Shown here: one piece after another, positions 1 to 10,415 of the stretch | Position numbering within the stretch: position 1 is the stretch's first letter | Layout: the number at the start of each line of letters is the position of its first letter | Source: Labrys okinawensis | GTDB taxonomy: Bacteria; Pseudomonadota; Alphaproteobacteria; Rhizobiales; Labraceae | Length of the DNA stretch: 64,000 bases | NCBI RefSeq assembly: GCF_002982075.1 | Contig: NZ_PUEJ01000004.1 | Location: forward strand, 310,001-374,000 | Direction: 5' to 3' | Made by a program: the position numbers and the translations under genes | Notes under the pieces: generated by a model | Database searches by the model: none | What the model was told of the DNA's origin: nothing | Seen by the model: the letters and a program-made list of their open reading frames with translations, nothing else

Positions 1-641
1 GAGCCGTTCATGCCGCAATAGCCCACCCTGCGCTCGGTCGCACCGGCCGGAAACACCGTCTCGGCCTTGAGGCTGGCGCCCTCGCGGGTCAGCTTGAGGG
101 TCGACGTTTCGTCCTCCTGCCTGACCTCGAGCACGCCGCCGGCCTCCCGCCCGCTGCCGGAGACCTCGCAAACCCAGCGTCCCATCACCGGCTCGACGAC
201 AGTGCCCGAAACGCTCAGGCTGCCGTCCGCCTTGGCCTCGATCTCGAGTCCGCCGGCGACGTTGCGCCAATTGCCGGCAAAGCCGCCCGCGGGCTTGACG
301 CGGACGCCCTCGAGAAAGCCCGAGCGTTCCGCCAGGCGCTCCTTCAGGGTGCGAAAGGCGCCGTCCCCCTCCTTGCCGGCGCCCGCCTCGTCGCGGGCAC
401 CGACGAACCAGCGCTGATCGGCGGCAAGCGCCGCGGCGGCCCGGGGGTCGAGGGCCTTGCGCAAGCGATCATAGGCCGCGGCGATCGCCGCGTCGGCCTT
501 CGACAAAACGGGACTGGCGCAGATCGCCTTCTCCACCTCGCTCGCGGCTTTGCGGCAGTCGAAGGAGGGCTTGCCGGCCGCCAAAGCGATGGCGGGCAGG
601 AGGCAGGCAACGGCAAGGCCGGCCAGGTTGCGTGCGATCAT
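1..641 (-). CDS. Exported LprI-domain protein, 3' end cut by window edge
   Basis: The protein begins MIARNLAGLAVACLLPAIALA, a signal peptide, then FDCRKAASEVEKAICASPVLS, which is the cysteine-bearing start of an LprI-type (DUF1311) domain. The domain family is named after a mycobacterial lysozyme inhibitor. A second, beta-rich half follows with cysteines in WVCEVSG and VGYCGMNG. The reading frame stays open to base 1, so the C-terminus lies outside the window. Its ATG overlaps the stop of the upstream gene by four bases (ATGA), so the two are probably translationally coupled. The domain is seen in the sequence; a periplasmic role is inferred, and the actual ligand is unknown. Confidence 0.8.
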   Translation of the reverse strand, partial: MIARNLAGLAVACLLPAIALAAGKPSFDCRKAASEVEKAICASPVLSKADAAIAAAYDRLRKALDPRAAAALAADQRWFVGARDEAGAGKEGDGAFRTLKERLAERSGFLEGVRVKPAGGFAGNWRNVAGGLEIEAKADGSLSVSGTVVEPVMGRWVCEVSGSGREAGGVLEVRQEDETSTLKLTREGASLKAETVFPAGATERRVGYCGMNG

Positions 642-1492
642 GGCTGCTTCCCGGTCTCGATGAGGGAGAACAGATCCTTCTCGATATCGCCGTCCTCGCT
701 GCGCGGCTTGACGCCGCCGACCGGGCGGTAATGGCCATTGTCATAGACCAGCTTGAACCCTGCCGGCTTGCCGGGCCGCTTATCGGCGCGACACTCGCCG
801 GCAACCGTCTTCCAGGTTTCGCGGGTGAGGCTCTGCTCCACCGCGAGGTCGCGATAGCCCGCCCCGGCCTTCGGACCGAGCTTGACGGTGCGCGTCAGCG
901 TGGTGGATTCGCCCTCGCACTCGCCGTTGTTCTCGCCATTGCTCCGCTCGACGATCAGCCCGTCCAGCACGCGCTCGATGCGCCCCTTGTCGAAGACATA
1001 CATCCACAACGCCTGCTCGCCATAGGGATTGAGGCGCGAACTGCCGGATTGCGAGGTGCGCAGGCCGAAGGCGCGCAGCCCGTCGCCGACGTCGTAGCGG
1101 GCGGTATCGAGGCTCATCGAGCCGAACCGGATGGCGTCCGAGAACGCCATGCCCTTCTCCAGCCGCCGCGCGACGGGCTTGCCGGTGGCGACATCGGCGA
1201 TGATGATCTCGACATCGCCCTTGTTCTCGCCCTCGGTCGGCGGCTCGGCCTCGATCAGCGGCACCGCCGCCAGCATCAGCTCGGGGCGGTAGGGCCAGGC
1301 CTTGCAGACCACATCGTCGGGATTGATCGCGCGATCATAGGCACCGCCCTTGACCAGCAGGCCGTTGTCGCTTTGCTGCGCGTCGGGATAGGCCTGCTTC
1401 AGCAGGGCGTCGGTGATGTCGCAATCGGCCAGGGCCTTGCCCGGCAGCATCAGGGCCAGGACAGCGGCGCCGAGGGCAAGCTGAAGCTTCAT
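638..1492 (-). CDS. Exported hypothetical protein
   Basis: 284 residues beginning MKLQLALGAAVLALMLPGKALA, a clear signal peptide, followed by a mature domain with several cysteines (for example ADCDITDALL and DDVVCKAWPYRP). The body alternates short charged loops and beta-type stretches, suggesting a periplasmic soluble protein. I do not recognise the family. A frame extension upstream through a TTG start exists, but the ATG directly in front of the signal peptide is the sensible start. It overlaps the downstream LprI-domain gene by ATGA, so the two form one operon and may act together in the envelope. Confidence 0.7.
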   Translation of the reverse strand: MKLQLALGAAVLALMLPGKALADCDITDALLKQAYPDAQQSDNGLLVKGGAYDRAINPDDVVCKAWPYRPELMLAAVPLIEAEPPTEGENKGDVEIIIADVATGKPVARRLEKGMAFSDAIRFGSMSLDTARYDVGDGLRAFGLRTSQSGSSRLNPYGEQALWMYVFDKGRIERVLDGLIVERSNGENNGECEGESTTLTRTVKLGPKAGAGYRDLAVEQSLTRETWKTVAGECRADKRPGKPAGFKLVYDNGHYRPVGGVKPRSEDGDIEKDLFSLIETGKQP

Positions 1493-1650
1493 GTCGCGGT
1501 GATTCCATTCCAGGGACGCTCCGATATCTAGCACGAGCCGGAGCCGGGACAATCTCCTGCACCGTTTGGTCCGCGGCCACAGTTTCGACGGATACAGGGG
1601 ACTCGCCGCCGGCGATTGCCTGGCCGTCGCGGCCCCGATAGGTTCGGCCC

Positions 1651-2361
1651 ATGCCTCTCGACACCGATAGCCTGCGGGCCTTGCTGAGCCGCCGTTTCGA
1701 CACCCTCTATGCCACCGACGACCGGGGACGCCTGCTGCATAGCAATGAGTGGGATTCCCGTCCGGCGCCCCGCTTCCATCTCATGCGCACGCCGGCCGGG
1801 CCGCTGTTTCGCTGCCGCGCCGACATGCCGGATGCCCTGGTCGCCCGCCTCGGCGAGCTCTGCCGCGACGAGATGCTAGGCGAGGTGCCGCAGCAACCGC
1901 CGGCCCGGCAGCAGGCCTATCTCGACCTGCTCGGCCACCAGGCACCGGTGACGCAGATCTGGTCCGGACCGGTCTACCGGGCAGATGCCGCCCTGCCGCC
2001 GCCGCGATCGCTCGTCGCCATCCATGAGGGCAACGCCGAATTGCTGCGGCCGCTCTTTCCCGACTGGCTGCCGGACGTGCCGCACCGGCGGCCCTTCCTG
2101 GCTGTCGTCGAGGGCGATCGCGCCGTGGCGCTCTGCGCCAGCGTGCGCATCTCCGACGCGGTGCATTGCGTCGGGGTCGAGACCCATGCCGACTACCGCC
2201 GCCTGGGCCATGCCGCCGCGGTCGTCGCCGGATGGGCACAGGCCGTGCGGGTGCTCGGGGCCGTGCCCTTCTACAGCACGTCCTGGGACAACCAGGCCTC
2301 GCGCGCCGTCGCCGCCCGCCTCGGCCTGCCCCTGGTCGCCACGGACTTCCATGTCAGCTGA
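1651..2361 (+). CDS. GNAT-family N-acetyltransferase
   Basis: 236 residues. The C-terminal half has the GNAT fold signature: a central strand (AVHCVGVETHADYRRLGHAAAVVAGWA) in which DYRRLGHAAAV matches the acetyl-CoA pyrophosphate loop (usually RRxGxG/A), then a late strand with SWDNQASRAVAARLGL, typical of the FR47-like subgroup. The N-terminal about 130 residues form a less conserved lobe. The likely reaction is acetyl transfer from acetyl-CoA to an amine; the substrate cannot be read from sequence. It stands alone, divergent from the exported-protein operon at its left, and is followed by a palindromic repeat. Confidence 0.75.
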   Translation: MPLDTDSLRALLSRRFDTLYATDDRGRLLHSNEWDSRPAPRFHLMRTPAGPLFRCRADMPDALVARLGELCRDEMLGEVPQQPPARQQAYLDLLGHQAPVTQIWSGPVYRADAALPPPRSLVAIHEGNAELLRPLFPDWLPDVPHRRPFLAVVEGDRAVALCASVRISDAVHCVGVETHADYRRLGHAAAVVAGWAQAVRVLGAVPFYSTSWDNQASRAVAARLGLPLVATDFHVS

Positions 2362-2437
2362 GGTGGCGGGAAGCCCGGCTATTGCCGGCGATGGCGGCAG
2401 TTGCACCAACGGCATAGATGCTCGCCCGATCAAGCAC

Positions 2438-2543
2438 CGTCATTGCGAGCGTAGCGAAGCAATCCAGTGCCGGGAAACGTGGCCATGGCTCCTGGATTGC
2501 TTCGCCATGCCAATCCTGCGGATTGGCAGAGCTCGCAATGACG
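2438..2543. repeat. REP-like interspersed palindrome
   Basis: Nested inverted repeat. The outer arms are CGTCATTGCGAG and CTCGCAATGACG, the inner arms are GCGAAGCAATCCAG and CTGGATTGCTTCGC. It lies in the gap after the GNAT gene and before the end of a convergent gene. This type of element is dispersed in many alphaproteobacterial genomes; it can fold in RNA and may help end transcription. A degenerate relative lies near 54574-54640. Confidence 0.75.
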
Positions 2544-2571
2544 CACGGGTCAAACATCGCGGCCGTTGGTA

Positions 2572-2946
2572 TTACTGCCCCTCGCCCAGGGCCGAAGCCC
2601 AGTCCTTTCTGACCTGGCCGATGCGCGCCGCATAGGCGCGCTCGATGCAGGCAGCGTCGATGCAGATGTCGCGCACCGTCTCGCGCCAGCGGGTCTGGTC
2701 CTTGCCGAAGGGGTCGCTGGCTGCGCCGGTCTCGCCGTCGACGCCGCGCGTCTCGCCCTCGATGGCCTGGTAGAGCCGGTTCATCTCGTCATCGAGGCGG
2801 GAGAGTTTCGGATGGGCGCAGATCAGCTTCTCGACGATCGTATGCGCCTTGCGGCAGTCGAAGCCGGCGGCCTGGGCCGGGCCTTGCCAGGCGAGGACAG
2901 CGAGGGCCGTGGCGACAATCATGACAAGACTTGCAGGACGGATCAT
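2572..2946 (-). CDS. Small exported LprI-like protein
   Basis: 124 residues. MIRPASLVMIVATALAVLAWQGPAQA is a signal peptide; the mature part FDCRKAHTIVEKLICAHPKLSRLDDEMNRLYQ is a full LprI-type (DUF1311) domain with the usual cysteine spacing and a closing RDICIDAACIERAYAARI cysteine pair. Families with this domain bind lysozyme or other envelope partners, but the function here is not established. The ATG in front of the signal peptide was chosen over an upstream in-frame extension. It is convergent with the GNAT gene and divergent from uvrB. Confidence 0.8.
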   Translation of the reverse strand: MIRPASLVMIVATALAVLAWQGPAQAAGFDCRKAHTIVEKLICAHPKLSRLDDEMNRLYQAIEGETRGVDGETGAASDPFGKDQTRWRETVRDICIDAACIERAYAARIGQVRKDWASALGEGQ

Positions 2947-3026
2947 CCGGAACTCCCAAGGCGACGAACACCCCTCGCTAGCACAATGGCAGCCGCCTCG
3001 TCGTGCCGCGGGAAACTCAGCCACCC

Positions 3027-3048
3027 TGCTGACAGGACGTTGTCAGCA
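3027..3048. promoter_or_regulatory. Perfect dyad upstream of uvrB
   Basis: TGCTGACA-N6-TGTCAGCA, two perfect 8-base arms, centred about 64 bases before the uvrB ATG and about 90 bases before the divergent small exported gene. It has no T-tract, so it looks more like an operator than a terminator. It is not the alphaproteobacterial LexA box (GTTC-N7-GTTC). The binding protein is unknown. Confidence 0.4.
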
Positions 3049-3101
3049 AGTTTCCGACGACAGCCCTTCCCCCGGCGCGTGACTCACCCCATTATCTCAG
3101 C

Positions 3102-5804
<2,703 letters not shown>

Positions 5805-5846
5805 GCAATTTTGTCGAAACCAGACACCGGCTATGAGCAATGAGCA

Positions 5847-6167
5847 ATGACCGACGACTTCGAGCAAAAGTATGAAGAACGCAAACGGCAAAGGCTGCGC
5901 AACGCGAAACAAGCTGACCTGGAACGGAAGAATCCGAAATATGCCTGGATGATTGAGCAAACCCACTACAGGATGCGCGTAGACTCTCCCCTTGAGTCAG
6001 GAGCTCGCAAAGGCACTATCGTTTATAGATGTGCCCATTTTGACTATGGATGTACGCGAGCAGACGAGCGCAGCACTGGAAAACCTCACATGAATGTGAG
6101 CGCCAATTCAAACGGAGATTATCCATGCTTTGTAGTCGCTTATGACGACTTGGAGCCGGCTGACTGA
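5847..6167 (+). CDS. Orphan 106-residue hypothetical protein
   Basis: 106 residues, very charged at the start (DDFEQKYEERKRQRLRNAKQADLERKN), then a compact domain with YRCAHFDYGC and ending DYPCFVVAYDDLEPAD; the two cysteines plus histidine could bind metal, but this is speculation. Base composition is clearly more AT-rich than uvrB upstream. The ribosome-binding site is weak and the ATG sits in a stuttering ATGAGCAATGAGCAATG stretch; this start is the only one giving the long frame. It starts 42 bases after uvrB and belongs to the foreign island that also holds the reverse transcriptase. I do not recognise a family. Confidence 0.55.
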   Translation: MTDDFEQKYEERKRQRLRNAKQADLERKNPKYAWMIEQTHYRMRVDSPLESGARKGTIVYRCAHFDYGCTRADERSTGKPHMNVSANSNGDYPCFVVAYDDLEPAD

Positions 6168-6397
6168 TGGATGCGGTAGGCCTCAATTAGTAAACTGTCC
6201 CGGTAATTCCAAGCTGCAAACCCGACCAAGGATCATAGCCGACACGCGCCACTGTACCCTCCTGCTGTCTTAAAATTAGTACGAATACACAGACTTAATG
6301 CACTACTGCCACGTGCCCAAGATAATCCCTAAAAGAAAAGTGTCGATAGACGTATCAGGACCTTGAAGGGTTTTAGGCCAGTCCCCATAATATTGCC

Positions 6398-6531
6398 CGT
6401 CCATGGTTGCCATGGTGTCAGACGTGAAGCTGGACCTGTCCATGCGGATCGCGCGCCACGGGGACCTCGCCAAGGTGGCATTTGCTGCCGAGGTGTCTGT
6501 CGTCGCGGCTCAGCCGTGCGCAGTGGATGGG
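6398..6531. repeat. Direct repeat copy 1 (134 bp)
   Basis: Starts at a doubled CCATGG box (CCATGGTTGCCATGG) and ends at GCAGTGGATGGG. It is identical to 6753-6886 except for one base (T at 6416, C at 6771). It is GC-rich, unlike the neighbouring reverse-transcriptase gene. Confidence 0.95.
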
Positions 6532-6752
6532 CCGAGCCTGACCGTTGCTCTGGAAGCTGTGAACACACCGTCATACGACGGCCATACGGCAGCAGACAAG
6601 CATCTGAAACGGCGGTGGAGCCGAGGGCGGAAAGCGCTTGACTTTGCCAAAAACCCGATAGGGTAGAAAGTGCAAAGATGCGTGGAACTGCACCTAAAAA
6701 CCGGCTCTCCCGAGCTGGCTTTCCGGCTTGTGCCTAGCCGCATTAGCCGCAG

Positions 6753-6886
6753 CGTCCATGGTTGCCATGGCGTCAGACGTGAAGCTGGACCTGTCCATGC
6801 GGATCGCGCGCCACGGGGACCTCGCCAAGGTGGCATTTGCTGCCGAGGTGTCTGTCGTCGCGGCTCAGCCGTGCGCAGTGGATGGG
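6753..6886. repeat. Direct repeat copy 2 (134 bp)
   Basis: Second copy of the 6398-6531 sequence at an offset of 355 bases, one mismatch in 134. It ends 53 bases before the reverse-transcriptase start codon. Such near-identity means a recent duplication or active maintenance. Confidence 0.95.
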
Positions 6887-6939
6887 TGACCTTCAACGGT
6901 CGGGTTTGTGTTTAAACGTAGGGCTCGAGCGTAGAATCC

Positions 6940-8256
6940 ATGGGGTCACTTTTTGACAAAGTCAGAAGCGAGCAGAATCTTTTTTCAGCTTGGCGGCATG
7001 TCAAGCGTAGCGCCCTTAATTCCGATAATCTGGAAATTCGGGGTTTTGCGGCAGAATTTGAATATCAACATCAAAAACATCTACGGCGCTTTGCATGCCA
7101 ACTTCGCGAAGACCGTTTCCAATTCGATGCGGCCAAGGGCGTTCTTAAAGACAAGAAGAAACGCGTTGCAGATGGGAAGGATCCCCGACCTATTGCGATC
7201 GCGACTCTAAAGAATCGTGTAGTCCAACGCGCGATCCTGCAAGTTCTTCAACCACGGCTTACGCGTGACATTCGGAACACCGAAACGCGATATGAGACTG
7301 CGGTTGATCCTAAATTAGGAAAAATAAATGAGATTAACAGATCTAAATTTGGTGTAGGAGGATTGCTATTCCCCTATGGTGGGGTTCGACCTGCAATAAC
7401 TCGCATTACATCTTCCATAAATGCAGGATCTAGGTATTTTTTTCAATCCGACATTAGGGCGTTCTTTACTAAAATTCCGACTAAAAATGTAGTCGAATTT
7501 GTTCGCCGCGAGACTGGTGACGATCAGCTATCTGATCTCTTTGCTGAAGGCCTTAAGATAGAGCTATCGAACAAAGATGAGCTTGAGACTTACGCAAAGC
7601 TATTCCCTTCTGGCGGCATTGGTGTAGCTCAAGGATCCTCGCTGTCCGCTTTCGCAGGCAACGTCTTGCTCTTCGAGCTTGATCACGAGCTCAACAGTGA
7701 AACCGTTACGTCTGTTCGTTACATCGATGATATTCTTATGGTTTCTTCGTCGGTTGACGAATTGGACAAAGCAATTTCTCATGCTAAGCGGCGCCTGGAC
7801 GAATTCGGTTTCTCGCTCTACGAGCCGGTTTCCGGTTCTGATAAGGCGGCTCGCGGGGAATGCAGTAACTCTTTCAATTTTCTAGGGTGCACCATTCAGC
7901 CGAATAGATGCGTGCCTAGCGCCCGCTCACTTGATAATTTAAGGACAAGTGTAGCATCCACGTTGTCGGCATCAAAACATGCAATTAACGAAACTATTCA
8001 CTCCAAAAAAGAATTTAATCGCAAAATGGCTCAAAGCGCCGTACTTCAAACATTAGGCAAGAAAATCTTTGGATGGCAAAAATCATTTTCTTTTTGCACA
8101 GACACATTGCCTTTCAAACAATTAGATGAATATATTATCGCCCAGATATCTGATTATGAGAATTTTTTGCTTCGCAAATTAGCAAAAATCGATTCTAGAA
8201 CAAAGATGATGATATTAGGAATTCCATCTGCAGAAGAGTTACACCGACTTACTTAA
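6940..8256 (+). CDS. Orphan reverse transcriptase (unclassified bacterial RT)
   Basis: 438 residues with the ordered motifs of an RNA-directed DNA polymerase: RPIAIATLKNRVVQRAIL (82-100), motif A FQSDIRAFF with Asp171, motif B as GVAQGSSLSAFAGN (228-241), motif C VRYIDDILMV with the YIDD box at 261-264, and FNFLG at 313-317. About 120 residues follow with no recognised domain. There is no maturase or HNH domain, which argues against a group II intron; motif B is not the (I/V/L)GxxxSQ form of diversity-generating elements. It most resembles the unknown-group, Abi-like or defence-associated RTs. The gene is strikingly AT-rich beside its neighbours. The ATG has a poor ribosome-binding site. Subclass assignment is open. 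Confidence 0.88.
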   Translation: MGSLFDKVRSEQNLFSAWRHVKRSALNSDNLEIRGFAAEFEYQHQKHLRRFACQLREDRFQFDAAKGVLKDKKKRVADGKDPRPIAIATLKNRVVQRAILQVLQPRLTRDIRNTETRYETAVDPKLGKINEINRSKFGVGGLLFPYGGVRPAITRITSSINAGSRYFFQSDIRAFFTKIPTKNVVEFVRRETGDDQLSDLFAEGLKIELSNKDELETYAKLFPSGGIGVAQGSSLSAFAGNVLLFELDHELNSETVTSVRYIDDILMVSSSVDELDKAISHAKRRLDEFGFSLYEPVSGSDKAARGECSNSFNFLGCTIQPNRCVPSARSLDNLRTSVASTLSASKHAINETIHSKKEFNRKMAQSAVLQTLGKKIFGWQKSFSFCTDTLPFKQLDEYIIAQISDYENFLLRKLAKIDSRTKMMILGIPSAEELHRLT

Positions 8257-8352
8257 TAACTATTTTTTCGAATACAATTTGCTCACTGTTTGCCTATATT
8301 ATGCGCCGAAATCCACATCCAGTAAACTGCCGCCACACTGGTCATTCACCTG

Positions 8353-9483
8353 TCACGGCGTCTCCAGCGGATGCATGTGCTCGATACGCAGCCCGGCGAG
8401 ATCCGAAGCCTGGGAGAATTCGTCGAGATCGACGCTGAGCGTCCCCGGCTGCCTGAGGCGATAGAGACCGAGCTTGACATATTGCGTCCCGGGATCGGCC
8501 TTGGGATCGATGGGCGGCCGGGTGCCGAAATCGCCGCTGACCCGCACGATCTTCCGGCCGTCGGCCCAGACTTCGAGCAGGGCGCCGACAGGCCTGCCGA
8601 ACGAGTCGTAATGCGAACCCCTGATATGATAGACCATGTCGACCCAGGCATCCCTCGGCGTCGGCAGCGCCCGGTTCGACACCGGCTCGATGCGGACCAG
8701 GTGACAGCCGAGATAATTCTCCGGGGCGGACAGGAAGGCGAGCCCTTGCAGGTAATCGGCGGCACGGTTCTCCCCGCTGCGTCGGTCCTCCAGCTCCTTG
8801 CCCGGCAACGGCGCCGGCAAGGGTGCGTTGGCCGGCATCACGCCGGTCAGGACCTCCGCCTGCCGCTGCTGCCCGATTCTGCCCCGTATCAGCGCGACGG
8901 CCTGTTCGCGCACCCGATCGTCGGAGGCGTCGAGGGAGGCGAGAAATTCCTGGGCCTGGAGCACCTCGGCCACATTGCTGCGGTCCGTCGCGACGAGGCA
9001 CCGCCCATTGGCCGTTTCCACGGTGATATGGAAAATGCCGTCATCGTAGCGCTGCGCCACGAACGGGCTGTCATTGCCCGGCCCCTTCCATTGGCCGATG
9101 ACCGTGCGGTGGCTGCCTGAGACAGCGACCTGCCCCCGGATACGGAGGCTGAAGGCATACCAGCTGTCGGAGCCGTAAGGGAGCGCCTGCTTCTTCGCGA
9201 CCTGCAATTCGGCCCGCTGGCAGCCGCCCGCAGGCGCTTCCTCAAGCGGGCAATCATTGCCGCCGTCGGCGTCCGTCGTGACGATCGAGACGGCGCCCGC
9301 GGTTCCGCCGCTGCCGGGGAAGAGAGGCTGCACCTGCTTCGACGGATAACCCCCGACGAACTTGCCGAAGCTCCACGAGGTCGGATCGGCGCTGCCGCTG
9401 TCGAAACCGTCATGGAGATCGCCGGCCCGGCAGCCTCCGGCCAGACTCGACGAAATCAGCAAGCCGGCAATCAACCACCGCAT
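8353..9483 (-). CDS. Polysaccharide-lyase-like exported protein
   Basis: 376 residues from the ATG before MRWLIAGLLISSSLAGGC, a lipoprotein-type signal with a cysteine at residue 18. The mature protein has the pattern of the heparin-lyase-I-like jelly-roll family (Polysacc_lyase): DGFDSGSADPTSWSFGK near the start, QRAELQV, WYAFSLRI, IGQWKG, and late WVDMVYHIRGSHYD, LEVWADGRKIV and YVKLGLYR. Such proteins cleave acidic polysaccharides by beta-elimination. An unusual insert of about 100 residues (VATDRSNVAEVLQAQEFLASL onward) splits the fold. The substrate is unknown. It is convergent with the reverse-transcriptase gene and marks the right edge of the foreign island. Confidence 0.65.
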   Translation of the reverse strand: MRWLIAGLLISSSLAGGCRAGDLHDGFDSGSADPTSWSFGKFVGGYPSKQVQPLFPGSGGTAGAVSIVTTDADGGNDCPLEEAPAGGCQRAELQVAKKQALPYGSDSWYAFSLRIRGQVAVSGSHRTVIGQWKGPGNDSPFVAQRYDDGIFHITVETANGRCLVATDRSNVAEVLQAQEFLASLDASDDRVREQAVALIRGRIGQQRQAEVLTGVMPANAPLPAPLPGKELEDRRSGENRAADYLQGLAFLSAPENYLGCHLVRIEPVSNRALPTPRDAWVDMVYHIRGSHYDSFGRPVGALLEVWADGRKIVRVSGDFGTRPPIDPKADPGTQYVKLGLYRLRQPGTLSVDLDEFSQASDLAGLRIEHMHPLETP

Positions 9484-9758
9484 GCGGTGCCTCCCAATTC
9501 CGCGAACATCAGGCAAAGCCAAGGCGGAGTCAAAACAAGGGACCGGAATTACAATGGCGGTTTACTGATTTTTCTGCCTCATACACTCTATCGTCCGTGC
9601 TGGTCATGTTGAAATTGGTCGTTACGACGACAGTACGCTCAATTCCGGTGCTGTCGGCGTGGACGGCCTCGCACGGCATATTGCCGGGCCCATGATACCC
9701 ATGCCATGCTACCCGGGCCGCGACAGACACCAGCCCGGCGCCGGGCCAGGAGATCGGA

Positions 9759-10289
9759 ATGCCCACGCACAAAACCTACGCATTCGTCGCCGCGGCGATG
9801 CTGCTTGCCGGCGGAACCCAGGCTGCAAGGGCGGCCGAGGCCGTGCCGGCCGCGCTGCAGCCGCCGGCCGGCTACACGCTTGTTTTCACCGCCAAGGCCA
9901 GGGGCCTGCAGGTCTATACCAGCACGGCGGAAGCCGGCGCGGCGCCCAAATGGGTGCTCGAGGCCCCCGTGGCGGAGCTGGCGGCGAAACAAGGCGCCGT
10001 GCATCATTATGCCGGCCCCTCCTGGGAGGCCGCCGACGGCAGCAAGGTCGTGCGCGACAAGGATACGGCCGTGGTGACGGTGCCGGCAAAAAAAGCCAGC
10101 GCCGACATCCCCTGGCTGCTCGTCAAGGTCACGGCCGATCCGGCGGCCGGCGCGCTGAGCAAGGTCGGCTATGTGCAGCGCATCGCCACCCATGGCGGCG
10201 TCGCCCCGGCCACACCGCCCGTGCGCACCGGCACGAAAGTCGGCGTGCCCTACACCGCGACCTATGCGTTCTTCGCCAAGGCCGACTGA
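9759..10289 (+). CDS. DUF3455 family exported protein
   Basis: 176 residues with signal peptide MPTHKTYAFVAAAMLLAGGTQ...ARA. The mature domain follows DUF3455 closely: LQPPAGYTLVFTAKARGLQVYT at the start, HHYAGPSWEAADGSKVVR in the middle, IPWLLVKVTADPAAGALSKVGYVQRIATHGGVAP and a C-terminal VGVPYTATYAFFAKAD. The family is widespread in soil and plant-associated bacteria but has no known biochemical role. A good AGGAGA ribosome-binding site precedes the ATG. It is monocistronic and followed by a strong palindrome. Confidence 0.85.
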   Translation: MPTHKTYAFVAAAMLLAGGTQAARAAEAVPAALQPPAGYTLVFTAKARGLQVYTSTAEAGAAPKWVLEAPVAELAAKQGAVHHYAGPSWEAADGSKVVRDKDTAVVTVPAKKASADIPWLLVKVTADPAAGALSKVGYVQRIATHGGVAPATPPVRTGTKVGVPYTATYAFFAKAD

Positions 10290-10328
10290 GCCTGCGACAG
10301 CGCACTCTGATCGATACGGGCAACTGCG

Positions 10329-10375
10329 CCCGTCATCCCCTCCCCACGGCCTTCGGCCGTGCCGGGGATGACGGG
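10329..10375. terminator. Palindromic repeat, possible bidirectional terminator
   Basis: Outer arms CCCGTCATCCCC and GGGGATGACGGG enclose an inner ACGGCC-TTC-GGCCGT stem-loop. It lies between two convergent genes and could end transcription from both sides, though there is no T-tract. The GTCATCCCC...GGGGATGAC form is a common dispersed element in alphaproteobacteria. Confidence 0.55.
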
Positions 10376-10415
10376 TCAACTCGACGGGTCGATTTCAACC
10401 GGGCGTGACGAGGCG

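Larger units (their letters stand above)
6168..6939. other. Gene-poor stretch before the reverse transcriptase
   Basis: About 770 bases with no convincing complete gene. It contains the two 134-base direct repeats, a 221-base spacer between them and an AT-rich lead-in of about 230 bases. Reading + through copy 1 gives an open stretch with plausible codon use (6403-6666, 87 codons; VSDVKLDLSMRIARHGDLAK) that could be a gene remnant. A non-coding RNA used by the adjacent reverse transcriptase is another possibility. Neither can be decided from sequence alone. Confidence 0.5.

Noticed and set aside
6398..8256. Diversity-generating retroelement with the 134-base repeats as template and variable copies
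   Set aside because: The repeat length fits, but motif B of the RT reads QGSSLSA and not the (I/V/L)GxxxSQ form, the copies differ at one base only, and neither copy lies at the end of a receptor-like gene.
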